Positions 8,169-16,220 of a DNA stretch of 21,320 nt are shown here, one piece after another; positions within the stretch are counted from its first letter, which is position 1; each line of letters opens with the position of its first letter. The stretch comes from Colivivens sp963640465 (GTDB taxonomy: Bacteria > Bacteroidota > Bacteroidia > Bacteroidales > Bacteroidaceae): NCBI GenBank assembly GCA_963640465.1, contig CAVHYP010000043.1:1-21320 (forward strand), given 5' to 3'. Made by a program: the position numbers and the translations under genes. Below the pieces are notes generated by a model. The model saw nothing but the letters and a program-made list of their open reading frames with translations. It did no database searches and was not told the DNA's origin.

Positions 8169-8176
8169 CAAAGGTA
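8169..8176 (-). promoter_or_regulatory. -7 box for rsmA
   Basis: On the minus strand this reads TACCTTTG, matching TAnnTTTG, 42 nt before the rsmA ATG. The -33 region is not recognisable. The box faces the opposing plus-strand box at 8155-8162, so the two predicted start points overlap. Confidence 0.5.
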
Positions 8177-8197
8177 CGTAAAAAAAATCACACCGCA

Positions 8198-9211
8198 GTG
8201 AACTCAAAGAAGATAATTAAAAATACACTGAACATTTTGCTGCCAATACTGCTTGGAATGGCAATTTTGTGGTGGATGTACAAGGGCTTTGACTTCAGCC
8301 GCGTTGCCGACACACTGCTGCACGGCACCAACTGGTGGTGGATGGCATTCTCCCTCGTGTTTGGAGTGACGGCACAGGTGTTTCGCGGACTGCGCTGGAA
8401 GCAGACACTGGCACCGCTCGGAGAACGTCCGAGTACGGCAGACTGTATCCATGCCATCTTCATATCCTACACCACGAGCCTCATCATCCCGCGGTCGGGC
8501 GAGATGGTAAGGTGCGGAATCCTTTCGAAGTACGACGGCACATCCTTCTCCAAGTCATTGGGAACGGTTGTGGCTGAGCGTGCCATCGATTCGATTCTTC
8601 TTCTGTTCCTGGCAGTCCTTGTGTTCTTCCTCCAGATAGACCTGTTCATGAGTTTCCTTGACGCCACTGGCACAAGTTTCAGCGATGCGCTCATCCATAT
8701 GAATACCCTTGGCTACATCATCGTGGCAGTATGCATCCTCGTGCTCATCGGGCTGTTCTGGATACTCGTCAAGCGTTTCGAGATATTTGCCAGACTGGTG
8801 AAGATATTCAACAACATCAAGGATGGAGTGTTTTCGCTCAAGGACGTGAGCAACAAGTGGCTCTTCATTGCCTACACCATAGGCATTTGGGGCAGTTACT
8901 TCCTGCATTTCTACACCACATTCTTCTGCTTCGAGTTCACGAAAGACCTGGGAATGGACGTTGCCATTGCTGCATTCATCGTAGGCAGCTTCGCAGTCAT
9001 TGTGCCAACACCCAACGGCATGGGATCATGGCATTTTGCAGTAAAGACCGTGTTGTTGCTCTCCGGAGTGAAAAGCGCAGCCAATGCCGAGACATTCGCA
9101 CTTATCGTGCATGCCATACAGACTGCACTCATGCCGGTTCTCGGAATTTATTCCACCATTGCTCTCCTGCAAAAAGGAGGCAGACACAAACAAACGGATC
9201 ATAATCAATAA
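8198..9211 (+). CDS. UPF0104 / LPG-synthase-TM family integral membrane protein (flippase-like)
   Basis: A 337-residue protein with about eight hydrophobic segments. Family hallmarks are RGLRWKQTL after the second segment, PRSGEMVRCGILSKYDGTSFSKSLGTVVAERAID in the middle (here at about residues 102-135), and PTPNGMGSWHFA near the C-terminus. It belongs to the lysylphosphatidylglycerol synthase transmembrane family, whose stand-alone members are thought to move lipids or lipid-linked molecules across the inner membrane; no soluble LPG synthase domain is present. The start is uncertain: GTG 8198 (MNSKKIIKN) fits the predicted transcription start, while the open frame upstream is antisense to rsmA. 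TTG at 8165 is the only alternative. The pepD gene follows after 20 nt, indicating an operon. Confidence 0.85.
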   Translation: MNSKKIIKNTLNILLPILLGMAILWWMYKGFDFSRVADTLLHGTNWWWMAFSLVFGVTAQVFRGLRWKQTLAPLGERPSTADCIHAIFISYTTSLIIPRSGEMVRCGILSKYDGTSFSKSLGTVVAERAIDSILLLFLAVLVFFLQIDLFMSFLDATGTSFSDALIHMNTLGYIIVAVCILVLIGLFWILVKRFEIFARLVKIFNNIKDGVFSLKDVSNKWLFIAYTIGIWGSYFLHFYTTFFCFEFTKDLGMDVAIAAFIVGSFAVIVPTPNGMGSWHFAVKTVLLLSGVKSAANAETFALIVHAIQTALMPVLGIYSTIALLQKGGRHKQTDHNQ

Positions 9212-9231
9212 CCAATTAATACAGAAAGACT

Positions 9232-10695
9232 ATGGAAATATTAGATTTGAAACCTCAGAATGTATGGCGCTGTTTCCATGCACTTACTCAGATTCCTCGT
9301 CCTACAGGACACACCCAGGCTGTGGCAAACTACCTGGTAGAGTTCGGAAAGAAACATTGTGATGAAGCATTTATCGACAATGCAGGCAACGTCGTTATGC
9401 GCAAATCTGCCACTCCGGGCTACGAAAACCGTGAGACCATTATTCTCCAGGCTCACATGGACATGGTTCCGCAGAAAACAAAAGACAGTACTCACAATTT
9501 TGAGACTGACCCGATACAGACTTGGATTGATGGCGACTGGGTACGCGCCAAAGACACAACCCTCGGAGCCGATGACGGCATGGGCATAGCCATCGCAATG
9601 GCAGTGGTTGAGGATGCATCGCTCGAACACGGACCAATCGAAGTACTCATCACACGAGACGAAGAGACCGGCATGTACGGAGCGTTCGACCTCTCGCCCG
9701 AAACTCTCCACGGCAAATATCTCCTCAATATTGACAGCGAGACCGAAGGCGAAATCACCATCGGATGTGCCGGAGGACTCGACATCGTCTGCACACTCGA
9801 CTACAAGGAACAACCAGTGGAGGGCACCGATACCGCAGCCTACTGCATCACCATCAAGGGACTGCTGGGAGGCCATTCCGGACTTGAAATCAACGAAGGC
9901 AGAGCCAATGCCAACAAATTGATGGCACGCGTGCTCTTTGCAACCGTAAACACCGGCCTTGCACATCTCTGCAGCTGGCACGGAGGCAACATGCGCAATG
10001 CCATTCCACGCGACGGCGAGGCAGTGGTCATTGTACCTAAAGCCAAGGAGGAAGAATTCAAGCAGATGGTCAGCCAGTGTGCAAAGACATTCAATCAGGA
10101 ATTCCACGACATCGAGAAAGAGGAAATCCAAGTTGCTGCCACTCCATGCGACATGCCGAAAGCCCAGATGCCAGCCGACATCCAGTCAAACATCATCGAT
10201 GCAGTGATTGCAGCCCACGACGGAGTGCTCCGCTACATCCCAACCATACCCGAAATCGTGGAGACATCAAGCAACCTTGCCATCATCTCCATTGCCGACG
10301 GACATGTCGACATCCAGATTCTGGCACGCGGTAGCATGGACAGCATGAAACTCTACCTCGGAAACAGTCTGCGCGCATGCTTCTCAATGGCAGGAATGAA
10401 AGTGGTGTTCGAGGGCGGTTACAGCGGATGGCAACCAAATACAAAGAGTCCGTTCGTGAAAGAGATGTCCGAAGTCTATGAGAAGATGTATGGTACGAAG
10501 CCAACAGTGCTGGTATGCCACGCAGGTCTCGAGTGCGGCATCATCGGTCCTAAATACCCGGAGATGGACATGGCGTCAATCGGTCCTACACTCCGTTCTC
10601 CTCACACTCCGAACGAGCGTTGCTACATCCCTTCAGTAGGCAAGTCCTACGACTATGTGGTGGAAGTGATCAAGAACATTCCAGTCAAGGCATAA
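9232..10695 (+). CDS. pepD: Aminoacyl-histidine dipeptidase PepD (M20C)
   Basis: A 487-residue cytosolic zinc dipeptidase (also called peptidase D or beta-alanyl-histidine dipeptidase) that cleaves Xaa-His and other dipeptides in peptide salvage. Metal and catalytic residues are visible: His75 and Asp77 in QAHMDMVPQ, Asp114 in LGADDGMGIA, Glu144-Glu145 in DEETGMYGA, Asp in NIDSETEG, and the late His in HAGLECGI. The lid domain with GGHSGLEI is intact. ATG 9232 lies 20 nt after the previous stop, and merR follows after 88 nt, so the three are likely one unit. Confidence 0.93.
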   Translation: MEILDLKPQNVWRCFHALTQIPRPTGHTQAVANYLVEFGKKHCDEAFIDNAGNVVMRKSATPGYENRETIILQAHMDMVPQKTKDSTHNFETDPIQTWIDGDWVRAKDTTLGADDGMGIAIAMAVVEDASLEHGPIEVLITRDEETGMYGAFDLSPETLHGKYLLNIDSETEGEITIGCAGGLDIVCTLDYKEQPVEGTDTAAYCITIKGLLGGHSGLEINEGRANANKLMARVLFATVNTGLAHLCSWHGGNMRNAIPRDGEAVVIVPKAKEEEFKQMVSQCAKTFNQEFHDIEKEEIQVAATPCDMPKAQMPADIQSNIIDAVIAAHDGVLRYIPTIPEIVETSSNLAIISIADGHVDIQILARGSMDSMKLYLGNSLRACFSMAGMKVVFEGGYSGWQPNTKSPFVKEMSEVYEKMYGTKPTVLVCHAGLECGIIGPKYPEMDMASIGPTLRSPHTPNERCYIPSVGKSYDYVVEVIKNIPVKA

Positions 10696-10721
10696 CAAAG
10701 CCTCGTACTGATTCCGAAAAG

Positions 10722-10747
10722 CCTTGCCGGAACATCCACTGGCAAGG
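10722..10747 (+). other. 7-bp perfect hairpin between pepD and merR
   Basis: CCTTGCC (10722-10728) pairs with GGCAAGG (10741-10747) across a 12-nt loop, starting 26 nt after the pepD stop. There is no run of T after it, so it is a weak terminator at best and may be an RNA processing or stability structure in a pepD-merR transcript. Confidence 0.45.
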
Positions 10748-10783
10748 AACTCATAAACAATCTTGAACTCAATCAGCCTCAAT

Positions 10784-11128
10784 ATGCTGAACAAGAATAA
10801 AGATTTGAAACGATACTACTCAATACGCGAAGTGGCAGAGCTTCTGAATGTGTCAGAAACTCTGCTCCGCTATTGGGAAAAGGAATTCCCCACCATCCGT
10901 CCGAGAAAAGCCGGCAGGGGAATACGCCAGTACACTGCGGAAGATATTGACGCCATACGCACCGTGTACCACTACGTCAAGGAGTGCGGAATGACTCTGA
11001 CCGGTGCGCGCGAAGCAATCAAGCGCGACAAAGGCCAACCCAACAAAAAACTCGAAATCATCGACCGTCTTAAGTTCGTGAGCAGCGAACTGCAAGCCAT
11101 CGGACGCAAACTCAACGAGCTGCAGTGA
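10784..11128 (+). CDS. Short MerR-family transcriptional regulator
   Basis: A 114-residue DNA-binding protein. Residues 11-80 form a MerR winged helix-turn-helix: YYSIREVAELLNVSETLLRYWEKEFP, then the wing around GRGIRQYTAEDIDAI, then the helical VYHYVKECGMTLTGAREAI. After that only about 30 residues of charged helix remain (LKFVSSELQAIGRKLNEL), enough for a dimerisation helix but not an effector domain and without metal-binding cysteines. Such short MerR proteins are common single copies in Bacteroidota with unknown targets. ATG 10784 is preferred over the in-frame TTG at 10763. No own promoter is seen, so it probably rides on the pepD transcript. The stop codon is the first base triplet of a repeat unit. 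Confidence 0.85.
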   Translation: MLNKNKDLKRYYSIREVAELLNVSETLLRYWEKEFPTIRPRKAGRGIRQYTAEDIDAIRTVYHYVKECGMTLTGAREAIKRDKGQPNKKLEIIDRLKFVSSELQAIGRKLNELQ

Positions 11129-11194
11129 TTTTATCGAACCGCAATGATTTCATCGAACTGAAGCAATTACTTGAGCTTCAAAGATTCCTCGAAC
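11126..11194 (+). repeat. Degenerate ~19-bp repeat beginning at the merR stop
   Basis: TGATTTTATCGAAC (11126-11139) and TGATTTCATCGAAC (11145-11158) are 19 bp apart. A third, GATTCCTCGAAC (11183-11194), lies about two periods further on, with a decayed unit between. The first unit starts with the TGA stop of merR. Confidence 0.65.
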
Positions 11195-11258
11195 GTCAAA
11201 AAACAGCCTGTTTATTCATTAATCCTTTCAGAATGAATGCTATGTGGTGGGAAATGTG

Positions 11259-11266
11259 TATCTTTG
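11259..11266 (+). promoter_or_regulatory. -7 box of the HAD phosphatase gene
   Basis: TATCTTTG (followed by CA) matches TAnnTTTG. Predicted start near 11273 gives a 36-nt leader to ATG 11309 and excludes the in-frame start at 11237. The -33 element is poor. Confidence 0.6.
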
Positions 11267-11308
11267 CAGTCGACAAGCAGAATTAGAACAAGAATCGGAG
11301 CAATTCAC

Positions 11309-11956
11309 ATGGCGAAAAATATCAAGGTAGCGTTGTTCGATCTCGACGGCACCCTCTTCGATACTGAAGGGCAATACACACAGTTTTGGGGGCGCACGGC
11401 ACGCAAATACAGACCCGACGTAAAGGATTTGGAGTACAAGATAAAGGGCACGACCCTTGTACAGATATTCGCAAACTATTTTCCAAATGCCCAGATACAG
11501 AAGGAAATCACGGAAGGACTCGACCGCTGGGAAGAACAGATGAACTACACGTTCGTTCCCGGAGCGCTGGACTTCATCACCGACCTGAAAGCTCATGGAG
11601 TGAAGTGTGCTGTGGTCACCAGTTCAAACATCAAGAAGATGGAGAGCGTGGCACGGCAAATGCCGCAGTTCAGTGAACTCTTCGACCGCATCCTCACATC
11701 CGAGGACTTCGCCGCATCAAAACCCAACCCCGACTGCTACCTGAAGGGAGCGGCAGTGTTTGGCGCATCGACCAATGAATGTGTGGTGTTTGAAGATGCA
11801 TTCACCGGTCTGCAGGCAGGCATGGCAGCAGGAATATTCACTGTAGGGCTTTCCACGGGCAATCCAGCCGAAGCAATCAAGGACAAGTGCAACTACGTCA
11901 TCCCCGATTTCACCGGACTCAGCTACGACAAACTGCTGCGCATCGTCAACGGGTAG
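11309..11956 (+). CDS. HAD-superfamily hydrolase, subfamily IA (beta-phosphoglucomutase/phosphatase-like)
   Basis: A 215-residue enzyme with all four HAD motifs: DLDGTLFDTE (nucleophile Asp11, acid/base Asp13), TSSN for motif II, the Lys of SKPNPDCYLKGA for motif III, and VFEDAFTGLQAGMAAG for motif IV. The helical cap between residues 15 and 85 is of the C1 type. Members hydrolyse or isomerise small sugar phosphates and similar metabolites; the substrate cannot be told from the sequence. It starts MAKNIKVALF. It has its own promoter and stands alone between two repeat-bearing gaps. Confidence 0.88.
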   Translation: MAKNIKVALFDLDGTLFDTEGQYTQFWGRTARKYRPDVKDLEYKIKGTTLVQIFANYFPNAQIQKEITEGLDRWEEQMNYTFVPGALDFITDLKAHGVKCAVVTSSNIKKMESVARQMPQFSELFDRILTSEDFAASKPNPDCYLKGAAVFGASTNECVVFEDAFTGLQAGMAAGIFTVGLSTGNPAEAIKDKCNYVIPDFTGLSYDKLLRIVNG

Positions 11957-11993
11957 GATTGAGGACAGGAGACTGCGGGAAGAAACTTTAGCC

Positions 11994-12090
11994 GCATCGA
12001 AAACCTCAGTGGAGAAACCTCAACGCTGACAAAGCATTGAAAGCTCAGTAGCAATGCCTCAACAACCGGCAAAGCATCGAAAGCCTCAAG
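11994..12090 (+). repeat. 40-bp tandem repeat, two full units and a partial third
   Basis: Units start at 11994 (GCATCGAAAACCTCAGT), 12034 (GCATTGAAAGCTCAGT) and 12074 (GCATCGAAAGCCTCAAG), exactly 40 bp apart. The first two also share CCTCAAC and a terminal CAAA; the third loses similarity after about 17 bp. The tract fills most of the 191-bp gap between the HAD gene and the metallophosphoesterase gene, where I find no TAnnTTTG promoter. Confidence 0.8.
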
Positions 12091-12147
12091 GACCCAGTCT
12101 CACTTCCGTCCCAACAACCAGATATCAAGAACTAAACTGCACAATAT

Positions 12148-15100
12148 ATGAAGAAAATTTTTACTTTTGCAGCCTTGTTGGCAATGGCAAGTTCTGCCTT
12201 TGCCCAGATGTCAATGACATTCACAGGCATCGACGGCGTGACCACCAAGAGTCTGTCGAGCGGATGCACACTGATTGAACTTCCAGTCGGCACCGACATG
12301 GCAAGTGTTATGGCGAAAGCCACGTTCACTGTGGATGGCACTAGCGTTGACGCCAGTCAGATTGTGCCAAACCCATCCACACTTTCGCTCACCGACGGCA
12401 AGGAGGTGACCTTCCTCTACAAAGGCAAAGCCTACGGATTCAAGTTCTCCGAAGGCAAGTATTTCACGGCAGTGTTCCTGTCCGACCCCCACACAGCCCA
12501 AAATGATCACGACGGTACAAGCGTGGCAAATATGCAGACCTACGTGTCGAGAATCGTGTCAATGGGTAAGTCAGGGGGGGCAATATTCAGTTTTGATGCC
12601 CTTCCCGGTTACGTACCTTCGTGCGACATTGCATTCTCAACTGGCGATATGGACGCAGATTCAAAGACCGACGATGATGACTTCAAAACAGCTCACGCTG
12701 GCTTTGCAAATGCCAACATTCCGTTTGTCACTATGTGCGGAAACCACGACCTTGTGCCTGACTATTGGACGGGGGATGATGGAGATGCGGGGCTGACCTA
12801 CGGAATTAAAAACGGTGGCTCATACGCCAACGACGTAGCACTTGCCACCGTAGAGACTTATCGCAAAAACCTCAGCAACTATGGCATAAGCGATGTGGAG
12901 ACCATCACTGACGGCACAAGCCACACTCAGTTCAACCCATTCTCATTCACATTCAACGGAGTGCGCTTCTATGTAGGTCAGACCTATTGGTTTCAGAAAC
13001 CATACAAGAAACCAGAATTGTTTTTTTCTGCCGCTTACTACGCTCCCGATGGCGTGATTTCAGCCCTCGAGACCTTTGTGGGCAAGCACACCGGTGAAGC
13101 ATCAGTATGGATGCAGCACTATCCGTTCGTGGCAGGAAGCGACTGCGACCGCTGGTGGCTTGACCAAAGCGACGTGGGCCGCTACATCAAGACTTCTGAC
13201 TCCTCGGCTTATGGCACAAGCGACGATGTGGCAATCTATACCGATGCCACGGCAAAGACTATAGCTGCGAAAAAGAAAGACAAGCTGGCTGAGATAATCA
13301 AAAAGACCCAAAACCCTGTACATTTCTCCGGACACACCCACACTTTCTCCGTCAACACGTACAACGGTATCAAGGACTACACCACTGCCGCATCGGGCTA
13401 CACCGCAGGAGCTGCCTACATCGTACTGATGAAAGCAGGCAAGGGTGTGGTGGAAGTGAAGCAAGTGCAGTTCAACTCCGACGTGATGGCAGGAGTGACC
13501 GACGAGGAACAGACAATCTATCCGGCTGACGCCAACGCAGTGGCAGTGAACCTTCAGACGGCACTCAAGGCACAGGGCGTGGACATAAGCACAGCCACAT
13601 CGGCCCTTGAAACAGCAACCGACCAAAGTTCAGTAAGCGATGCCGTCTCAGCGATGTCATCTGCATTCTATACCTACATAAATAATAATGGTGGCAAGGA
13701 TGTAGACGTAACTGCCATGCTCGGCGCCAACACTGGGTTCGAGACTGCTCAGGGAACAGCAGATGCAAGCCTCACGAACGTATATCCACAGACTGGATGG
13801 AACGAATATGTGGAATCATTCAGCAACTCAACCAATGCACAATACATCAAACTGCAGCAAAACACCGACCTCAAGTCTTCTGGCAACAACAGCCTCTACC
13901 TTCGTGCCAAATGGCAAGACCGTGCAGGCAAAGTGCAGGTGATGAAGCAGACAGCACTGCCAGCCGGAGTCTATAAGCTGGGCTACCAGGGTGCAGCCGT
14001 GGGCACACTTGCAAGCAGCCTCAACTATGTGGAGGTGGGCGGCAAGCGCACTCAGTTGACGATGCCTACATCATCCACTCTCGTGTCGGAGAACATAACT
14101 CTCGCGCTCACCGAACCATCGGTGGTCACCCTCAGTTTCGGTTTCACTGGAGGACAGGGCAGCACTGAGAGCGCAGTGTATGTGGACGACATCACTCTTA
14201 CATACGAGGAGGGGTCATTAACTCCAGGTACCGATATGACTTCATGCATCAACAACGCCACATTCACTGGAGGCATCGAGACAAAGACCGTGCAAGGTAG
14301 CGGAGGCAGGGTGGAGACACCGGCAGAATGGACGTTCCAGTACGGCTACTCGGGATGGAATGACACATTCGTATCCGACGGAATGTTCAACGCATGGGCT
14401 GGCACCATCAGTCGCGCAGAACTCTCGCAGACACTGAAACTGCCCAACGGAGCCTACCGTCTGACGGCAGACGTGAAGACCGATAAGAATGCCGAGTCAT
14501 CAAACTTATCCATCTACGGAGCGGCATCAAACAATCTCATCGGACGTTCAGAGGAAATCGGTAAAGGCAACGGTGACTTCAACACTTACTCATGTGCCTT
14601 CGACGTGGCCGACGGCACAGTGACCATCGGTATACGCTCCGACAATGCCTACTATCAGGTGAAGAACTTCAAGCTCACCTATCTTGGAGAGACTGCAGAG
14701 GAAGAAACCGATGCATCATATCTGCGTCAGGATTACTACTGGAACGGGCGCAACAGCCTGGAGTTTGATGCCAGCGGCGACAAATACAAGAATGCAACCG
14801 GAGTGGTGGTTTATCCTGTAGAGAAGAACCAGCTCATCACGGCAGCCACAACCAGTCAGTTTGCCTCGACCGACAACAAAATCGTGAATGGCGTGTGCCA
14901 GCGACTGGTGATTACCGACAAAGAACCGTTCAAGACCTCATCCGACTTCACCGCAACAGAAGCAGTGTTCGACCGCACCTTCAGCAAAGGCGTCTATTCC
15001 ACCGTCTGTCTGCCGTTTGCCCCATCCACAGCAAAAGGAGTGTTCTATCGTCTTGACAGGGACGAGAGCGAAAACCTGACGATACAAACTCTGATTGCCC

Positions 15101-15612
15101 CTGTACGTCGTGCAAGCAGTAGCGCCACCCTTTACTTTGAGGAAGAATCCAATCCACAGTGCAACTTCCCTTACGTTTACATTGCCAAGGAAGACGGAAA
15201 GATTGAAGCCAACAACGTGAAGGTGGAGGCAACTCCAAGCACCATGGAATCCAGCCGCACATATGCCGGCTACTATATGCAGGGAGTCTACGAAGACACC
15301 TCGGTGAGCGACATCTACGGATTCAACACCAGCGGCGAACTGCTCAAGGCTTCCACAGCCAACATGACACCGTTCCGCGCCTTCATAAAATCATCAGATA
15401 CAACACTCACGATTTTGATGGCAAACTTCAGAGACAGCAGCACTGGCATTGAGGATGTAACAGAGAATGCCGACAGCCTGTGTGATGTCTATGCCACCAA
15501 CGGTGATCTTCTTCGCTCTGGTGTCAGCATTTCTTCTGCCCTCGACGGACTGAATCAAGGCATCTACATCGTGAAACAAGGAACCAAGGCACGCAAAATA
15601 CTGAAGAAGTAA
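12148..15612 (+). CDS. Large exported metallophosphoesterase with carbohydrate-binding-like modules and T9SS-like tail
   Basis: A 1154-residue protein. Residues 1-19 are a clear signal peptide (MKKIFTFAALLAMASSAFA, then Q). Residues 105-400 form a calcineurin-like phosphoesterase: Asp113/His115 in SDPHTAQND, Asp167 in STGDMD, GNHD at 198-201, His324 in QHYPF, and GHTH at 395-398, so both metal sites look intact. Two beta-sandwich modules follow (about 535-690, ending AVYVDDITLTYE, and about 695-850, ending VKNFKLTYLGE), resembling galactose-binding or CBM folds. A beta-rich region (860-1090) precedes a final 50 residues with DVYATNGDLLRSG and GIYIVKQGTKARKILKK, typical of a type IX secretion sorting tail. 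The substrate is unknown; phosphodiester or phosphomonoester cleavage at the cell surface is inferred. No promoter box was found upstream. Confidence 0.85.
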   Translation: MKKIFTFAALLAMASSAFAQMSMTFTGIDGVTTKSLSSGCTLIELPVGTDMASVMAKATFTVDGTSVDASQIVPNPSTLSLTDGKEVTFLYKGKAYGFKFSEGKYFTAVFLSDPHTAQNDHDGTSVANMQTYVSRIVSMGKSGGAIFSFDALPGYVPSCDIAFSTGDMDADSKTDDDDFKTAHAGFANANIPFVTMCGNHDLVPDYWTGDDGDAGLTYGIKNGGSYANDVALATVETYRKNLSNYGISDVETITDGTSHTQFNPFSFTFNGVRFYVGQTYWFQKPYKKPELFFSAAYYAPDGVISALETFVGKHTGEASVWMQHYPFVAGSDCDRWWLDQSDVGRYIKTSDSSAYGTSDDVAIYTDATAKTIAAKKKDKLAEIIKKTQNPVHFSGHTHTFSVNTYNGIKDYTTAASGYTAGAAYIVLMKAGKGVVEVKQVQFNSDVMAGVTDEEQTIYPADANAVAVNLQTALKAQGVDISTATSALETATDQSSVSDAVSAMSSAFYTYINNNGGKDVDVTAMLGANTGFETAQGTADASLTNVYPQTGWNEYVESFSNSTNAQYIKLQQNTDLKSSGNNSLYLRAKWQDRAGKVQVMKQTALPAGVYKLGYQGAAVGTLASSLNYVEVGGKRTQLTMPTSSTLVSENITLALTEPSVVTLSFGFTGGQGSTESAVYVDDITLTYEEGSLTPGTDMTSCINNATFTGGIETKTVQGSGGRVETPAEWTFQYGYSGWNDTFVSDGMFNAWAGTISRAELSQTLKLPNGAYRLTADVKTDKNAESSNLSIYGAASNNLIGRSEEIGKGNGDFNTYSCAFDVADGTVTIGIRSDNAYYQVKNFKLTYLGETAEEETDASYLRQDYYWNGRNSLEFDASGDKYKNATGVVVYPVEKNQLITAATTSQFASTDNKIVNGVCQRLVITDKEPFKTSSDFTATEAVFDRTFSKGVYSTVCLPFAPSTAKGVFYRLDRDESENLTIQTLIAPVRRASSSATLYFEEESNPQCNFPYVYIAKEDGKIEANNVKVEATPSTMESSRTYAGYYMQGVYEDTSVSDIYGFNTSGELLKASTANMTPFRAFIKSSDTTLTILMANFRDSSTGIEDVTENADSLCDVYATNGDLLRSGVSISSALDGLNQGIYIVKQGTKARKILKK

Positions 15613-15672
15613 AAACGAAGACACGGCAAGTTGCAGGCAAATAATAAACGAAAATAAAAACAGACTGAAATA

Positions 15673-15840
15673 ATGAAGAAAACATACAAGAGTCCAGTCA
15701 TGGACATAATAAAGATGGAAAGTTCCGCACCGTTGCTTGACCTCTCAATAAATTTGAGCAGTGCAGGCAACGGAGACGAAAACACCGAATGGGGCGCAAA
15801 AGATCGCATCGGCGGTGATGAAAGCGACGAGATATGGTAA
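15673..15840 (+). CDS. 55-residue Bacteroidota small peptide (MKKxY...P type)
   Basis: The ORF reads MKKTYKSPVMDIIKMESS, then APLLDLSINLSS, then a Gly/Asn/Asp/Glu-rich tail ending DESDEIW. It begins 60 nt after the metallophosphoesterase stop and ends 36 nt before a strong hairpin. The layout (MKKxYxxP, alternating hydrophobics, LL.xS, polar acidic tail ending in Trp) matches many unnamed short proteins I know from Prevotella and Bacteroides genomes. They have no assigned function. There is no hydrophobic core long enough for a signal peptide or membrane anchor. It is probably co-transcribed with the upstream gene. It could be a precursor or small partner peptide, but nothing in the sequence proves this. 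Confidence 0.7.
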   Translation: MKKTYKSPVMDIIKMESSAPLLDLSINLSSAGNGDENTEWGAKDRIGGDESDEIW

Positions 15841-15876
15841 GATAAGACCTGACCGAGATTTGGTAAAAACTACGAT

Positions 15877-15910
15877 GAAGCCAGTTGCAAAGACAAGTGC
15901 AACTGGCTTC
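15877..15910 (+). terminator. 13-bp perfect hairpin ending the phosphoesterase/small-peptide unit
   Basis: GAAGCCAGTTGCA (15877-15889) pairs perfectly with TGCAACTGGCTTC (15898-15910) around an 8-nt loop; the flanking T-G and A-T can extend it. Only a short T-poor tail (GTTATT) follows. It sits 36 nt after the small-peptide stop, so it likely ends or protects that transcript. Confidence 0.75.
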
Positions 15911-15953
15911 GTTATTCCATGCCTCTCCTTACGTTATTCCATGCCCTCCTTAC
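15911..15953 (+). repeat. Tandem duplication of 21-22 bp after the hairpin
   Basis: Two adjacent copies beginning GTTATTCCATGCC and ending CTCCTTAC (15911-15932 and 15933-15953) differ only by one inserted T. They lie directly against the terminator hairpin. Confidence 0.8.
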
Positions 15954-16039
15954 ACTGTTTTTGCTCCCTGACTGGAAAAAAACGGCAACGATATACTTTT
16001 AGGCCCCGATGCAGACAATCCCATTTTATTTTTTCTTAT

Positions 16040-16198
16040 TCAGCACATTCCCGTCCAGCATCCGGCAGTGTCAGGAAGTTTTGCTCTTATGTTGTTGGCA
16101 CGATATATTCTCTTGCCTGTACCGAACGTGCATTCGATTTCGTTGCGTTCTCCGGCGGCCTTGGCCATTTCCTAATTGGGACGATGGATGAGGCTTCG
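16040..16198 (-). pseudogene. Decayed C-terminal fragment of an IS5-like DDE transposase
   Basis: Read on the minus strand the frame gives RSLIHRPN, a TAG stop, EMAKAAGERNEIECTFGTG, KRIYRANNIRAKLPDTAG, CWTGMC and a TGA stop at 16042-16040. The segment E-R-N-x-I/V-E-x-x-F-G-x-G-K-R-x-Y and the following A-K-L-x-D/E-T and W-x-G-M-x match the last part of IS5/IS1182-type transposases, including the catalytic Glu region. Two in-frame stops, loss of everything upstream and absence of inverted repeats show a relic. The upstream side has been replaced by the 42-bp repeat array. Confidence 0.7.
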
Positions 16199-16220
16199 TC
16201 GGAATGGTCATGAAGGCATT

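Noticed and set aside
7976..8197. 74-codon N-terminal extension of the UPF0104-type protein
   Set aside because: It is antisense to rsmA and contains the predicted promoter; the membrane protein begins naturally at GTG 8198.
9241..10131. 296-residue minus-strand ORF
   Set aside because: It lies wholly antisense to pepD, whose catalytic motifs are intact, and its translation shows no domain.
12162..12169. TACTTTTG as a promoter for the metallophosphoesterase gene
   Set aside because: It matches TAnnTTTG but lies inside the signal-peptide codons. Using it would remove the signal peptide, so it is taken as chance.
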